DNA from: Puccinia triticina
Taxonomy: Eukaryota > Basidiomycota > Pucciniomycetes > Pucciniales > Pucciniaceae
Length of the DNA: 64,000 nt
Direction of reading: 5' to 3'
NCBI RefSeq assembly: GCF_026914185.1
Contig: NC_070568.1
Coordinates: forward strand, 2,066,001-2,130,000
The stretch's first letter is position 1. Each line of letters begins with the position of its first letter. Positions 22,653-33,995 of this stretch are shown piece by piece. Under the pieces are notes generated by a model, which did not search any database, had not been told where the DNA came from, and saw only the letters and a list, made by a program, of their open reading frames with translations. Made by a program: the position numbers and the translations under genes.

Positions 22653-25600
22653 TCAGGACATACCAAAAATTGACTTATGCACCACATTAACCAAACCCGG
22701 GTTCTTGTCAACCTTTGTGATCAAAAGGTTCCGTTTCTTGGTGACTCTTGAAAGAGCGACATAGAGTTGACCATGGGCGAAACAAGAATTCTTTAGCATT
22801 ACTCCCACACGTTTGAGAGTTTGGCCTTGGGATTTGTTAATTGACATGGCTTAGGCGGGCGTAATTGGGAACTGGTGGCGGTAGAAGCTCAAGCCGGATT
22901 TTTTGCTTCCGGCGTGATGTAGTTTTATCTTTGGCAGTGTGCGTGATTCGCCTGCAAAAGGCCCAGACATGAGAGTTCCATCAATTGATCCTTGACCTAT
23001 CCTCGTTAAGATCATTCGACTTCCATTGCAAAGACCTTTAGCAATGTCCATGTTCCTAATAACCATGATGGGCATGCCGACCCTTAATTGCAGGAGATGG
23101 AGGGGAAAATTTGGAACACTAAGCTTGTTGAGAACTTCTTCTGGAAGACTATCAACTCCATCAGGGTCGGGATAGTCAATCGACCTGCATTTGACCAGAT
23201 CAGTTGTTAAACGGTTCATCACGTTGGTATTAAGCTTCCGCACGTCTGAATTAAGCGGAGCCAGGATACATCTTTCTGAAAGGTAGAGTGCATCGCGGGA
23301 TAAGTTATTTAGAGGGGGTGTTTTCAAGTCCGCGTAGACGAAATCAATGAGCTTTTTGTTTGCATCGTCTTCACTCAGGGTCGAGTATTGTGAGACCTCT
23401 GGCATTTCTACTATGTGATAGTCTTCGGTTTGACCTGTGCCTTGTCCCATGCGGAGAAGAGAAGATGCGAACTCCAAGTTTTGTCGCGCCTCTTCTGATA
23501 CTTCTTTTCCGGTGATAATTCTCATGTTTTGGGTTAGGTTGAATGTCTCAATTTGTTCCCAAAGCAAAGAAGATTTCAAGGTGGCGTGAAACGAGGCCGG
23601 GAACTCATCAAATTTGACTACAGGTAAAATCTGTCGGAAGTCACCTGAAAAGATGACAAGTTTTCCCCCGAATGGTTTCGTGGATTTACAACATCGCTGA
23701 AGCGAGCGGTCGACAGCCTCGATAGCAAACTTGTGGATCGTAACAATTTCGTCCCAAATAATTAAGTCAACTTTAGATAGTTCGATTCCGAGTTTGTGTT
23801 GGGGTTCGAAGTTGCACTCAATGTCAGGGCTAAGCTCTATTGGTATGCTGAATGCTGAATGCGCAGTCTGGCCGCCTTTAAGCAGGAGCGCAGCCACTCC
23901 GGAAGACGCGACCACAACTGTTTTCTTATCAGTTGACTTGCAGAGGTCGATAATGGAGTTTAGCAAGAAAGTCTTTCCCGTCCCCCCAGGCCCGTCCAAG
24001 TAAAATGACTGCAATTCACGTGCTTCGAGCGCTCCCATGACCCTCAAAAAGAACCGTTGTTGTCCGGGGTTGAAACGCAATCGGGCCTCGTCTAGTCTAA
24101 TTGCGATACTAGCCAATGACTCGTGTTCCCCGGGTCGCACGGCGAATTGCTTCATTTTCCTCGCGTCGTCCTTAGAAATAGAGATGCCAGCGCGGGTGAG
24201 AGACGAATTCATTTCCTCGAGAACCTCTTGAAGTTTGAATAACCCAAAAATACGTCTTCGGATAGGACTTAAGAGAATACCGTTCCGGTCTCTCCGATCT
24301 ATTCGCATGAGATCGTCTGTCATAGCTTCCCAATTATTTTCGTACAGGACTGATGGATCGGAAGGTGGAGACATTACAAGGATTAACGCGAAGAAATGCC
24401 GGAGCCCGTTGCCGGATCTATAGGTAGATGCTTCCTTGATTGCCTTGTCGTACAGTGTATTGTTGACGAGTAGACCCAAAAGGTTACAAGCCGTCTGGTA
24501 ATTAGGTGCGACGATGCCATCGACGGTCCTTAAGTCAAGAAAAGAAGTTGGGCCTTTCTTGTGCATCAGAAGTGTCCGCAGGTAAAACTTCTCTCCGGCT
24601 TTGAAGGAGACAGAAAAAGCCCTTCCAATTGCGAGAGTTTTATGTTGTCGTGCTTTCCACTTTTTGTTAGTTTTGTCCCAAGTGAAGTATTCAGGCATCT
24701 GTTCGTAAAACAATAACCTAGCCCTCATGCCGTTCGCACCAATGTCGTCATTTGCATTTGCCTCGAAGAACGCAGTTAGTGTCGTTTCATCAGGTTCGGT
24801 TACTTTCAGTTTATCGGCAATTGCGCCGCCGTCCTTGAAGTAAATCAATTGTTCGCCGTCATCGTGAATGGCAAGGCGAGTAACTGCGGGTGATCTGTCA
24901 GATAACGGAAACTTGAAGAGGCGCCAAGCAGCTGAAGGCACGAGGTCTTAGTAATAGTCTGGTGGGAGTGAAAGTAATTTGACATACCTTCTGGAGCTGA
25001 TATGAACCGGGTGTCAAGAAACACCTTCGTCTCGTCGCCGCAATCAATTTCGACGGACGATCTGTCGTGACCTTTCGTAATGTACTTGTAGAGGTACTTC
25101 ACCGCCGTTGTATCCACTGGAATCTCGACGTTAACATGACACTTGAACTTCAAGCTTAAGTACCGATTATAAGGGACAACAGAGCGGTTATCAAAAGTCG
25201 TCTTATTTTTATGGATGACTCTTCCGGTGTCGCGGCGACGGTAGACAGGATAAGCACCGGTTATCGTGATTGTTCTAGGGGAGAAAGGCTTGGGATAACC
25301 TGAAGTGCAACTTTTGTCTCCCTTTTTCCAACAAGGCCGGCCTTTGCAAGGGCCGTGGAGCATCAATCGAGAAACAATGTCATGAAGTCTGGGTTCTTTT
25401 ACTGGGTCGGGGATTTCTGCGCAAACAATCAAGTCTATTTTGTCCGGTGTATCTGGACGATCGGCTTCATCGAGCGTTACCATCAGGTGGAGGTGTGGAA
25501 GCCCGCGTTTCTGAAATTCTATGACAGACACCCATGCGATAACTTGTCCGAGCCGCGCATTTTTGATTAGTTCTTCCATCAGGGCTTTAACCTTGAGCCG

Positions 25601-27176
25601 ACAAACGCGCGTGACGATAGTCGGGTGATCAGCAGACGAAGCCTCCTTGCCGATTTCGTCGAGGATATCTTTCCATTTGGGGTTAGCAGTCATAGTAATG
25701 AACAGGGATGGAGGTCCGAACTTTTGGACAATGGCCATAGCGTCCTGGTAGAGTTGTCCCATTGCCCGGGGACTACCAATGAAGCTTGAAGGCAGAATTA
25801 CGCGTCGACCTTCGGGTTCGACACCATTCTCAATTAATTTCATGAGGGTGCTGTACTGACTGGCCTTGAGGCGTAATTGATTCTTGACGATGAAGTGTAG
25901 GCAAGAACCTTCGACGCATGCGTACATGTCGACGACGAGTTCCTGTAACAACGTTTGGCCACCTAGAATTGGTGAAAATAGGGCGGATCGTCTGAAGAAA
26001 AGGAATGCAAACCACTCAAGAGCCCTTACAGCTCGGTTTGACACTAAAATAAGTTTGAGTTAGCGCAAAGTTGGAGTACAATACAAGATTCGAAACCTAC
26101 TTACCATGCGCAGTAGAAAATCTGTAGACGTTATCCCACTGTTGAGACCCCAGCGGGAAGAAAATTGGGTATCGCAGGGGGAAATAAGATGAATGAAGAT
26201 CGGAGATGTGGTCAAACTTGCCGGCCTTTCGCTTGAGCCAAATATGACGAGTTTTGTCTATAGCCCCGCTACCATTTACTACAATTCCAACGTCTTCAGG
26301 TGTGGGAAGATTATACCGTTTTTGGTCCGCCCCCGGCTTGTGAATCGTGGTCAAGGCTAGTGTTTTGTTCGGGTTGTCACTTAAGATCTCGCGAGCGTTT
26401 TTGTATAATTTTGCGTAAGGATTCCTCTTGTACATCAAAACCATTAGGTCGGATACAATATCCTCACGCAAACGGAACCGAGCGCCTGTTTGATCTTTCC
26501 GGCCAGTTGCTTTTGATATTCTCAACTGGGTCTCTTCTGTTCTGCCGTTCCCTACAACGTAAATTTGGGCCCAACCAGGATCATTTGCGTTAAGCGGCTC
26601 AACGCTGGGCACCAGGTGACTGACGCCTCCGGAAATACGAAAAATGTCGATGCCGTAAGGCCCGCGAACCGACGGGTCAATCGTAGCTCCTAGAGACGTA
26701 AAACTGATTGCATTGTTGTACATCCTGATGAGGGCAAGGAAATTTTCCGAACCTGAAAATGAAAGCTATGAGTATTTGGTGGGCATCTGCCATGAGGGAA
26801 ACTCACGGTCATCAGTCCCTGTAAATAGTGCTTCGAGTTCAGGGGGGAATGCGGGAGCCGACTCGTGCATCATGGGGAGCGTTACTTGATTTTTCTGACA
26901 ACACATTGTGAAATCAAGCGTATCCTTTTGTTGATTGAGTTTAGTGCCTTCGGCCTTCCAGTGCAGGGCGGAGCAGGCGTTGCATTTGACGTCACATAAC
27001 CCGAGTCGATGAGGGAGGCTGAGAAGCGGGTGTTTCAATATATATTGCTCATTGTTCTGTGAAGGCAGTGACACGACCTTGAATTTGAAGGACATGGTAA
27101 TGCTTGAGTTCAGAGATGATCTAAGAATGTCTCGAGTCGTGGTCGAGGAGAAGTAAGATGTTAACACAGCAAGCAA
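22653..27176 (-). CDS. Helitron Rep/helicase (RepHel), four exons with an in-frame stop near the end
   Basis: Model on minus: exon 1 ~27176 (or ATG at 27095) to 26807, exon 2 26752-26105, exon 3 26043-24988, exon 4 24931-22653. Introns are 54, 61 and 56 bp with GTGAGT, GTAAGT and GTATGT donors; joining restores one frame. Exon 1 has a Cys-rich segment (CDVKCNACSALHW). Exon 3 is the Rep domain, with HLHL (near 25490) in GLPHLHLMV and paired tyrosines in KYLYKYITKG (near 25085). Exon 4 is a PIF1-type helicase, with Walker A GPGGTGKT (near 23980), IIWDEI, FSGDFRQILPV and SINKSQGQT. A TAA codon at 22851-22853, just before the last motif, splits exon 4 in frame and would remove the final ~66 residues. 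The rest looks intact. Confidence 0.88.
22851..22853 (-). other. In-frame TAA in the helicase
   Basis: Reads ...PITPA, TAA, AMSINKSQGQT on the minus strand, in one frame. Related helicases normally have a hydrophobic residue at this position. It probably inactivates this copy. Confidence 0.8.
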
Positions 27177-27560
27177 GGTAGAGCGGGAGGGAGCGTAGTC
27201 AGGTGAAACTCTAGGCTAAATCTCAGCAGGAACTTGTCAACGGTCACAAGCGTGCGCAAAGGGGACGCCGAGTTTAGGCCGGTTTTTTAGTGACTGTCAG
27301 TTTGGACTGTGCATAATGTAAGACGGCAATCATGGTTGAGGGTGCGTGCACCAAAGTCTGGCCTGTGTGGGCACCGTAATACTTCAACCGAGGCGAAGTG
27401 GAGCCTTGATCAAATGGTGGGATAAATAAATGCATAACGTGAGAAGGAAAGTATTCTCGTTTAGCTCATGGTTCATTTGGTAACGTTTGCCTCGGTCTGT
27501 GGCCCTGTTGGTTTCCAGAAAGTAGAATGAGTACTCGTCGAAATGTGTTAAGGAGAATTT
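27177..27560. other. RepHel upstream region
   Basis: No gene seen. A TTTATTTAT-type AT-rich word on the minus strand near 27425 may be part of the RepHel promoter. Confidence 0.3.
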
Positions 27561-27561
27561 T

Positions 27562-28090
27562 CATTATACATAGATTTTTTATTTTATTTTTTGTTTTACA
27601 AGAAGGCAACAGTATTAGAAAGGAAAAACATGAAAAATTGAAGACCGGACCGTTGAACTGAGTTCGTTCTGCGCGTTGGCTAGAATGGATTTCAAGTGAT
27701 GAGAATGGGAGTAGGATGTGGCAAAGGGAAAAAGACCGGCTGAAAGAACAAACGAGTAACGCGTTGAGATGATGAATTCTTGAGGCGCTTTGCTGCAGAA
27801 TTGAGGATTTCCTTGCGGGGCCGCATTATACATAGATTTTTTATTTTATTTTTTGTTTTACGAAAGAGCATCAGTATTACAAAGTTAAAAAAATCAAAAA
27901 ATGAAGACCGGACTGTTTGACTGAGTGGGTCTGGCAAGTCTCCTTGAATGGTTTTCGAATGATGAGAGAGAGTAGGAAATGGCAAAGAAAAAAAGAGCGG
28001 CCGAAAGAACAAACCAGTGACGCGTTGAGATCACGGATTCTTGAGGCGCTTTGCCGCATCTTTGAGGATTTCTTTGCGGGGCCGGCCTCG
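27562..28090 (-). repeat. Tandem duplication (~262 bp) of the 3' end of OB-like gene C
   Basis: 27562-27822 and 27824-28090 repeat each other imperfectly. Each starts with CATTATACATAGATTTTTT or its like, then an A/T tract, a GAAGACCGGAC block and GCGCTTTGC-GCGGGGCC. The inner copy still encodes RPRKEILNSAAKRLKNS on minus, a second version of the gene C tail RPRKEILKDAAKRLKNP. Confidence 0.75.
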
Positions 28091-29259
28091 CTTCTTTAGG
28101 ACGGGCATTTCGTCTTCTTCGTTGTTGTCATCGACTTCTTCTTCGACGTATTCTTTGGCTTCTGGCTCTAACACCGCTTTCCCTTTGCCCTTGACCGATG
28201 GATTGAGTGAAGGGGAGATTGACGAGCCCGAAGGTGTCAGGGTGGGGGTGGGGGTGGGCGGCACAGCGCTTTCTTTAGACCATTGGTGACTTAAATGAGA
28301 GATGATGAGCCAACAATTGATGATGTCAACCTAAAAATTAGTTGACTCACAGCTTGCGTCCACGCCCACCGGGGGTCACCGGGCCCGATGCCCCTTTTGG
28401 GGAAGTCTTTGGATTCTGATGTCCGCTCGTCACGCTTACCCCCCCGACCTTAAAGAATATGGCATAGTTAAAAGTTTAGTTTTCATTAGAAGCAGGAGAT
28501 AGTGGAGAAAGGATAGGTCATGATCGAAATTAATGCGGCCTTACAAGCATGACAGCCATTTTGTTCCTGATGTCCCAGTCAACTAACTGCCCAACGATCG
28601 AGACTTCGCGGCCGACAACGTATAAAGACTGGGTTTTCACCATATTCTTCGTTGATGGAATGATATATTTCATGACGAAGGGGCGGTGGGTGCGGTTCTG
28701 AGGAAATGAACAATAAGTATGGGTACAGGAAGTGTTATTGAAAAAGACCGACCTGGGGGTCCCAGTCGGTATGGGAGACAATCACTTCGAGTTGGGGTTT
28801 GGAATTTCAGTGCGTTGAATGACCGAGCCTAACCCGACGACACCGGTCTTGTTGGTAAGGTCCAAGGAGAGGTCGGAGGCGCGTCCAAGGCGGGTCAACG
28901 AATCGTGGGAATATGTAATTGTTGGAGGAGAGCCGTCGTTGAGAGCGATCATTCGGCCGCCCGTCAAGGAATAAATGTAACCCTCCTCGAGTGTATTGTG
29001 GATGGAGGTGTTGGACGCTAAATTAACTTCGAAATCAATTTCTTTATCGCCGCTCACTCCAGCGCAAGAAAAAAAAGAAGGTGTAGTGACAACACCGTAC
29101 TGGTTTCCTTGGACTACATTAAGTTCAGACTGAGGAGAGGGTCAGATAGTCAGAGAAATTTCGTGAACCAGCAGTGCGAGGTTGGTGACTCACATCCGCG
29201 GTAGCTTCAAATAGCCCAGAGATTATTCCAGGGTGGTTGATGATGCGGTTAGTGGACAT
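28031..29259 (-). CDS. OB-fold-like gene C of the Helitron, with acidic AT-hook tail; 1-nt shift in exon 2
   Basis: Model on minus: exon 1 29259-29194, exon 2 29129-28753, exon 3 28697-28545, exon 4 28448-28351, exon 5 28268-28031. Exon 1 starts MSTNRIINHPGIISGLFEA. Exon 2 holds EEGYIYSLTGGRMIALNDG. Exon 3 holds KYIIPSTKNMV and YVVGREVSIVGQLVDWD, matching exon 3 of gene A. Exon 2 is 377 nt where the paralogs have 375 and 378; the frame breaks near 28785, so this copy is probably shifted by one base. Exons 4-5 are unique to C: a Pro/Thr-rich linker, an acidic run and an AT-hook KKRGRPRKE. A TATAAAA box lies about 95 bases upstream (near 29352). It may bind DNA by OB folds and the hook; inference. 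Confidence 0.6.
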
Positions 29260-30330
29260 GACCAAAGCGGGATCAAAATAAGCACTTGTGATGGGTATTG
29301 AGTAAAAGGTTGCGGTGAGATGATCTATGGAGGGTGAGGTCAAAGACTGGTTTTATAAGGAGGGGAAGAGGGGTGTGAAATATGAGGGCGCTTGAGAGAC
29401 ATCCTAGGTGGTTGTGGCCGGGGTGTAAGTTACGGAGAGAATAGCGGAACTTGATCCCTTGCGAAGAATGGGCGCCGTTAACGGGCGTCGTAAGGGTAAA
29501 TATTGAAATCACCTGAGGTTGTAACGGAGGGGGAGAGGGGTGAATTGTGCGATGACGAGGCGCAAAGCAAGTCTATCAGCGAAAAAGTATAATGTGCCAT
29601 GGAGATTCTTGTTGTAGGCGGCGTGGCGACGGATAAAATTAGAGGCTGGGAGGGATCTAGTCGGACGGTTAAACGCCATGGTCGACAGGGTCGGGCCTGT
29701 GAGGGTGTTACGGGGTGGTATCAGGCAATTTTTCATGGTTGGATTGAGGAGAAGAGTCGGAAAAATAGGGCGGCCCAAAGCATGCGACGAGGGGGGCTGA
29801 GAAGGTGTTACGGTTCCAGTACGTTGTTGTCCAGCCAAATTGGTCGACGAAGGCAACCCGACGGCGTTCGATGTGGCGTTGCCAAATGATTCCAGAGTAG
29901 AGGAACGGAAGGGGATTATCCGTGCGACAGATAACCTCAGTAAAGCCAATACACAAGCAGATGAAACACTTAGAAGAAAGCCCACCTGAGATCACGTTGT
30001 CAGCACCATGCGCGAGACGAGTAGGAGGTGACCATTTACGGAAGTAAAAGCGGCATCCAATGGCTGAAACGTTCCGTGGGGGCCAGGGACGCGGGTCGAA
30101 TGCAGTCAAACAAGGAAGTATGGCTGGTGAGGGCGGAAAAAATCTTGCGCTGAATGCACGGGTTTGGTTCGGGGTGACGGATCTATCTGAAGGTATAAAA
30201 GAGGCCCATCTTGATGTGTTGTGTCCCGCACGCACCCCCACCTAGGCACTTTAAAGCCACGGGGGTGTGTCAGAGGCACGGGGGTTAAGGGTACTGGTTA
30301 GCGGGTCTCGCGCCAGCCCTTCTGAGTTGA
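29260..30330. other. Helitron 5' region upstream of gene C
   Basis: Two long overlapping minus frames (29509-29985 and 29708-30241) have no recognisable domain and may be chance in GC-rich DNA. A TATAAAAG occurs at about 30191 on plus. The last 100 bases contain direct words CCACGGGGGT and GCACGGGGGT. Confidence 0.35.
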
Positions 30331-30621
30331 TGGTAACATTGATTCACTTTGGATAAGGGGAAACCCTTGATCCAAAAACCCATGAGTTACGGGTTTTAGT
30401 TAACTTAGATTTTACTATTTTTATCTCTATTGCACAATAAGTCAGAAACAAAAAAAGACTCGTACTTGTTTAGTGGATTTAATGGGTTTTTATGTAAAAT
30501 TTGAAGTACTGACGGCAAAAATCTGGGGATAATTGCTAAAAATAAGGAAAAAAACTCAGCAAAAAGTCAGTTTAATCCTTGGCAGGTACTCTGGGTAAAA
30601 AAACACGATGAGGCCCCCAAA
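30331..30621 (-). other. Leader of element 2 beyond the Helitron, with primer-binding site
   Basis: AT-rich sequence next to the 5' LTR. On minus, two bases after the LTR comes TGGGGGCCTCATCG (from 30619 down), the likely primer-binding site; it differs from that of element 1 after the first six bases. Confidence 0.6.
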
Positions 30622-31613
30622 TGACAGCTCTGTTTATGAAGCTTAGGGCAAAAAACCCGTCAAAATAAGGGTTTTGGGCCCTAGCACTATAACTGTGCTG
30701 ATGTAAACACTGGTAATATAAATTACCAATCTTGTTACGTGACAAATATGGCCACTACAAGGGTTTAAACACTCTGTAACAGAGGAAGGATTAATTATGT
30801 AATTAATAATATGTAATTATTAATTACAGGGAATTAATTTGGCGTAAAAGTAGGTGGTAAGCGCTTAAACTGATTGGCTGCTTGACAGAGGTGGAGGTCT
30901 TACGGCAACTACTTATAAGGATAAAGCTTTAAATATGCTAATAAGGGATTTTTGATAATTTAAAGGGTTTAATCCAGTGGATTTTACGTGCTGGGGATGG
31001 TTTTAAAGGAAAAAGGGGCTACAATAGTAGCAGAGGAGAATATTCACAGTAACTTACAGTTTGTAGGCGGTGAATGGTCTGGGGGATCTTTTCCTGAGGG
31101 CCAAATAGGCCTCTATTTATAGAGGGGACTTCAGTGGGCGTAAACACTGAGTCCTTTTCTCCCTATGGGAGTATCCAGGGGTGTAGCCGTGAAAAGGGCT
31201 TGGCTGTGGGTAATTTAATTGTATTGTAATAGACTAATTTCCCTGACTCTGTCACATGACATGTTTATAACCAATTGTCATGTGAAAGAGCTTCAGTAGA
31301 ACTCTACATAATACTTTCACGGGGTATTTTTACACAAGTAATATTACTCATTAATGTACAACAGTTTAATTTTATGTACACTGTTTGTTTTACTAAATTT
31401 ATGTATGTAATACTATTTTTGGGCGCTCTCTGGGGCCAATTCTTATTTATACAATTAATACATGAAGGAGTAGGAATAAGGGGGTACTTTAAGTGGGTGA
31501 CCCCCCTTAATTTATGATGAGGAATCTGATTCTGCAATAATAATTTAATAATTATTATTATTTACTAAGTTATTGCAGTCTTTTGGATACTTGTTGTATC
31601 TCTAAGGCTGACA
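30622..31613 (-). repeat. 5' LTR of element 2 (992 bp, short form)
   Basis: Identical in layout to 10269-11813 but without the 553-bp internal block. A handful of substitutions separate the shared parts. Confidence 0.93.
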
Positions 31614-31635
31614 AAAACTGTGTCTTTAATAAACT

Positions 31636-31800
31636 TGGATTACAGGTAATAAATTTGCTGTAAAAAGTATTAGGTAAGCGCTTAAACTGATTGGCTGCTT
31701 GACAGAGGTGGTGGTCTTATGGCAACTACTTATAAGGATAAAGCTTTAAATATTCCAATAAGGGATTTTGATAATTGTACAACTTCTGGCGGATTTGACA
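31636..31800. repeat. Older LTR fragment related to element 2
   Basis: About 130 bp resemble 10483-10610 of the LTR, including GGTAAGCGCTTAAACTGATT and TACTTATAAGGATAAAGC, with several substitutions. It lies just outside the target-site copy, so element 2 landed in or next to an older relative. Confidence 0.75.
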
Positions 31801-32630
31801 CCGGCTTGAAGTGGCTGCTAAAAGGCATATGTTTAATCTTGCCCTTCATACAGGCATCACATGCTCTTACCACATTGGTAGGGATTTCAAAGTTGAGCAT
31901 GGATTGGATTCTTTTCCTTCCAGCATTTCCGAGGCGGCTATTGTAATTATGGCCTGGTCTTATACCTCTCTGGGGGAGAGTTGATGCCCGCTACAATTGT
32001 GTAGTTGGGTGGTACCTTTTCTTCCTTCCCCGGGGTTTTTACAGGTTATGAGCCCAGCTTTGCCTCTGTTGTCTGTTCAATTCCCATTGCCTACATCTCA
32101 CACATGTCACATCTCCCCAGCTTTTAACCCTCACATTACATGACATAACTGTCATAGCTACTTCTAATCTTATATATAAGCATATTATTGATTATTGATT
32201 TAGGAGTGTGGTTGCCTTAAAATAGTTCCACGGTACATGGGTGCCAAAAGTACCATCTTTAGATAAAACAGAGTATCCTCTTGAACATATTATTAGTATA
32301 GTAGCCAGTATGTGTGAAAGTTGACATCTGTTGGGAGGGAACACTTATATTTTTATGTAGTTTCAAACCAGCCCATTTGGTGTCTAATCCAATATCACCT
32401 CTGTTATAAGTTATATTGGCTTGTGAGGGAGTTTTATGGCCTGGTGTTATACCTCCCTGGGGGAGAGTTGATGCCTGCTACAATCGTGTAGTCGGGTGGT
32501 ACCTTTTCTTTCTTCCCCGGGGTTTTTACAGTTATGCCATTTTACTGGCTTGTTCAAATTGGATCCTGCGTTGTTCTCATTGGCAGTAGTAAAGTTGTCC
32601 TGAGGAATCTCTTTTAGGGGTGTTGATAAA
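31801..32630. repeat. Old repeats with an internal ~100-bp direct repeat
   Basis: 31947-32050 and 32437-32535 share ATGGCCTGGT...GGGGGAGAGTTGATGCC...CCCCGGGGTTTTTACAG at roughly 90% identity. No gene seen between them. Confidence 0.6.
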
Positions 32631-33393
32631 CGCACACCCCTCTCCGGGGGGCACACCCACACCCACACCCATTGAAAAGGGCTTGCGGGGCCTGTTGTGG
32701 CGGGACTATGGCTTTATAGTTTATTACATATTTCTCATCACTTTACTCCATATCAACATACTATTTACTTACAATTATTTACATATTTCTAGTATTTTCC
32801 TTCACATAGTTTCTCACCAACCCAATTAAATACTTGTAAATACTATAAATACCATACCTCTATGGCCATATCATTTTCCCCTTGGGGGAGCTTTCCTATT
32901 TTGTACACTATTATGACCTCTGCGCTCTACAGGTCCCCACACCCTATTTTAGCCCTCGGTGTGAGACCCGAAGGGCGTGCATGCCCCTGCATGGGCGTGA
33001 AAGGGTGCGCAAGGCCCTGCAGGGGCGTGTGAAGGTGTGCAAAGCCTTGCATGGGCGTGCACACCCATGTCTATGTACATTATGTACATATAACAGCCCC
33101 TCACAGCTGAAGAGGGCCGGGAGGGGCGAGATCTCTGCCCCTTCGTCCCTCCTTCCCCTTTGAACAGCAGGGAGTGGGGGCCTGGGGGGGGGGGGGGGGG
33201 GCAGGACAAGGGGAGGGGCTGTTCTATGTACATAATTTACATAGTGCATTATGTAAGTAGGGGCATGAACGCCCTTGCATGCCCTTTGGGTCCCACACCA
33301 AGGGATAAAATAGGGCATGAGACGGGCATGTGGCCCCACACGCCCTTTTTGAAGGGCTTTGGCGTGGGCATCCCCCCGGGAGAGGGGTGTGTG
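32631..33393. mobile_element. Nested foldback element
   Basis: Outer arms near 32631-32690 and 33330-33393 are inverted copies (CGCACACCCCTCTCC against GGAGAGGGGTGTGTG). Inner arms at 32940-33115 and 33208-33320 pair again (CCCTATTTTAGCCCT against AGGGATAAAATAGGG, and AACAGCCCCTC against GAGGGGCTGTT). An 18-G run lies near the centre. No ORF of note. It is probably a MITE or foldback element with a secondary insertion. Confidence 0.65.
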
Positions 33394-33834
33394 TTATGGG
33401 ACTTCTACACAAGGCGTGATCTGAGCTTGGAAGGGAATAATAGCAAAACTAGGTAAGTTTAGGCTAAAGGTGCTTGAAGGGCTGCCTTCCTATAATAAAC
33501 TCTGGAAAAATTTGACACTAAAAATTTTAGTGTGGCGCAATCTACTGAATTATTCTATTATCTAGCTTTTTCAGAACCTAAGAACCAGGTTTTGTGCGCA
33601 TAAAGAGATGTTATGAATGAAGTGATTGGGTTTGTTATCAAGGGCAATTTATAATTATCAATTTCTAAAGATATGATCTAATTCTTAACTATGATGATCT
33701 AACTATAATAAATTGATGAATGCAGAAGTAATCTCTCAATAATACTATTTAGTGCAAGCATGGGGAAAAAGGTAACAGGAAGGGGCAAGGAAGGCCTCCT
33801 TTTATAGATGAAAAATTTTCTGAGAGTGGTTTTA
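33394..33834. other. Spacer, nothing recognised
   Basis: AT-rich, no long frame, no repeat seen. Confidence 0.5.
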
Positions 33835-33995
33835 GGCCCCGTTTGGCTGCCGCTTTATACGTCATAAATGGTCGAATTTATGACGCGCGACCCACGGGGG
33901 TGTCAACGTTTTGGTGGCAACGGGGGGCGAACTTTGGGTCGCGGCGTCATAAATTCAACCATTTATGACGTATAACGCGGCAGCCAAACAGGGCC
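33835..33995. mobile_element. 161-bp MITE, PIF/Harbinger type by TSD
   Basis: Inverted repeats of about 65 bp begin GGCCCYGTTTGGCTGCCGC, and TTA flanks both sides (33832-33834, 33996-33998). The arms differ at only a few positions. The 3-bp TTA duplication fits PIF/Harbinger elements; the superfamily is inference. Confidence 0.8.

Larger units (their letters stand above)
18586..30330 (-). mobile_element. Autonomous Helitron inside the leader of element 2
   Basis: The 3' end is clear on the minus strand: a perfect 6-bp GGCGGC/GCCGCC stem with a 3-base loop (18598-18612), 8 bases, then CTAG (18586-18589) followed by T, the usual Helitron terminus. The 5' end is less certain. The best candidate is TC at 30329-30330 preceded by A, where GC-rich sequence gives way to AT-rich Gypsy leader. 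The element encodes Rep/helicase and three OB-fold-like genes. It makes no target duplication, as expected for insertion between A and T. Confidence 0.82.
10269..31613 (-). mobile_element. Ty3/Gypsy retrotransposon, element 2, interrupted by a Helitron
   Basis: LTRs at 10269-11813 and 30622-31613 flank coding ORFs on -. Each LTR reads TGACAG...CTGACA on +. The 5-bp target-site duplication AAAAC is present at 10264-10268 and 31614-31618, proving that the two LTRs belong to one insertion 21.3 kb across. About 11.7 kb of that is a Helitron in the leader. Shared LTR sequence differs at only about four or five places in 990 bp, so this copy is also young. Confidence 0.93.

Noticed and set aside
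33180..33210. Long G run as a G-quadruplex regulator
   Set aside because: It lies in a foldback element without a nearby gene; nothing supports a role.
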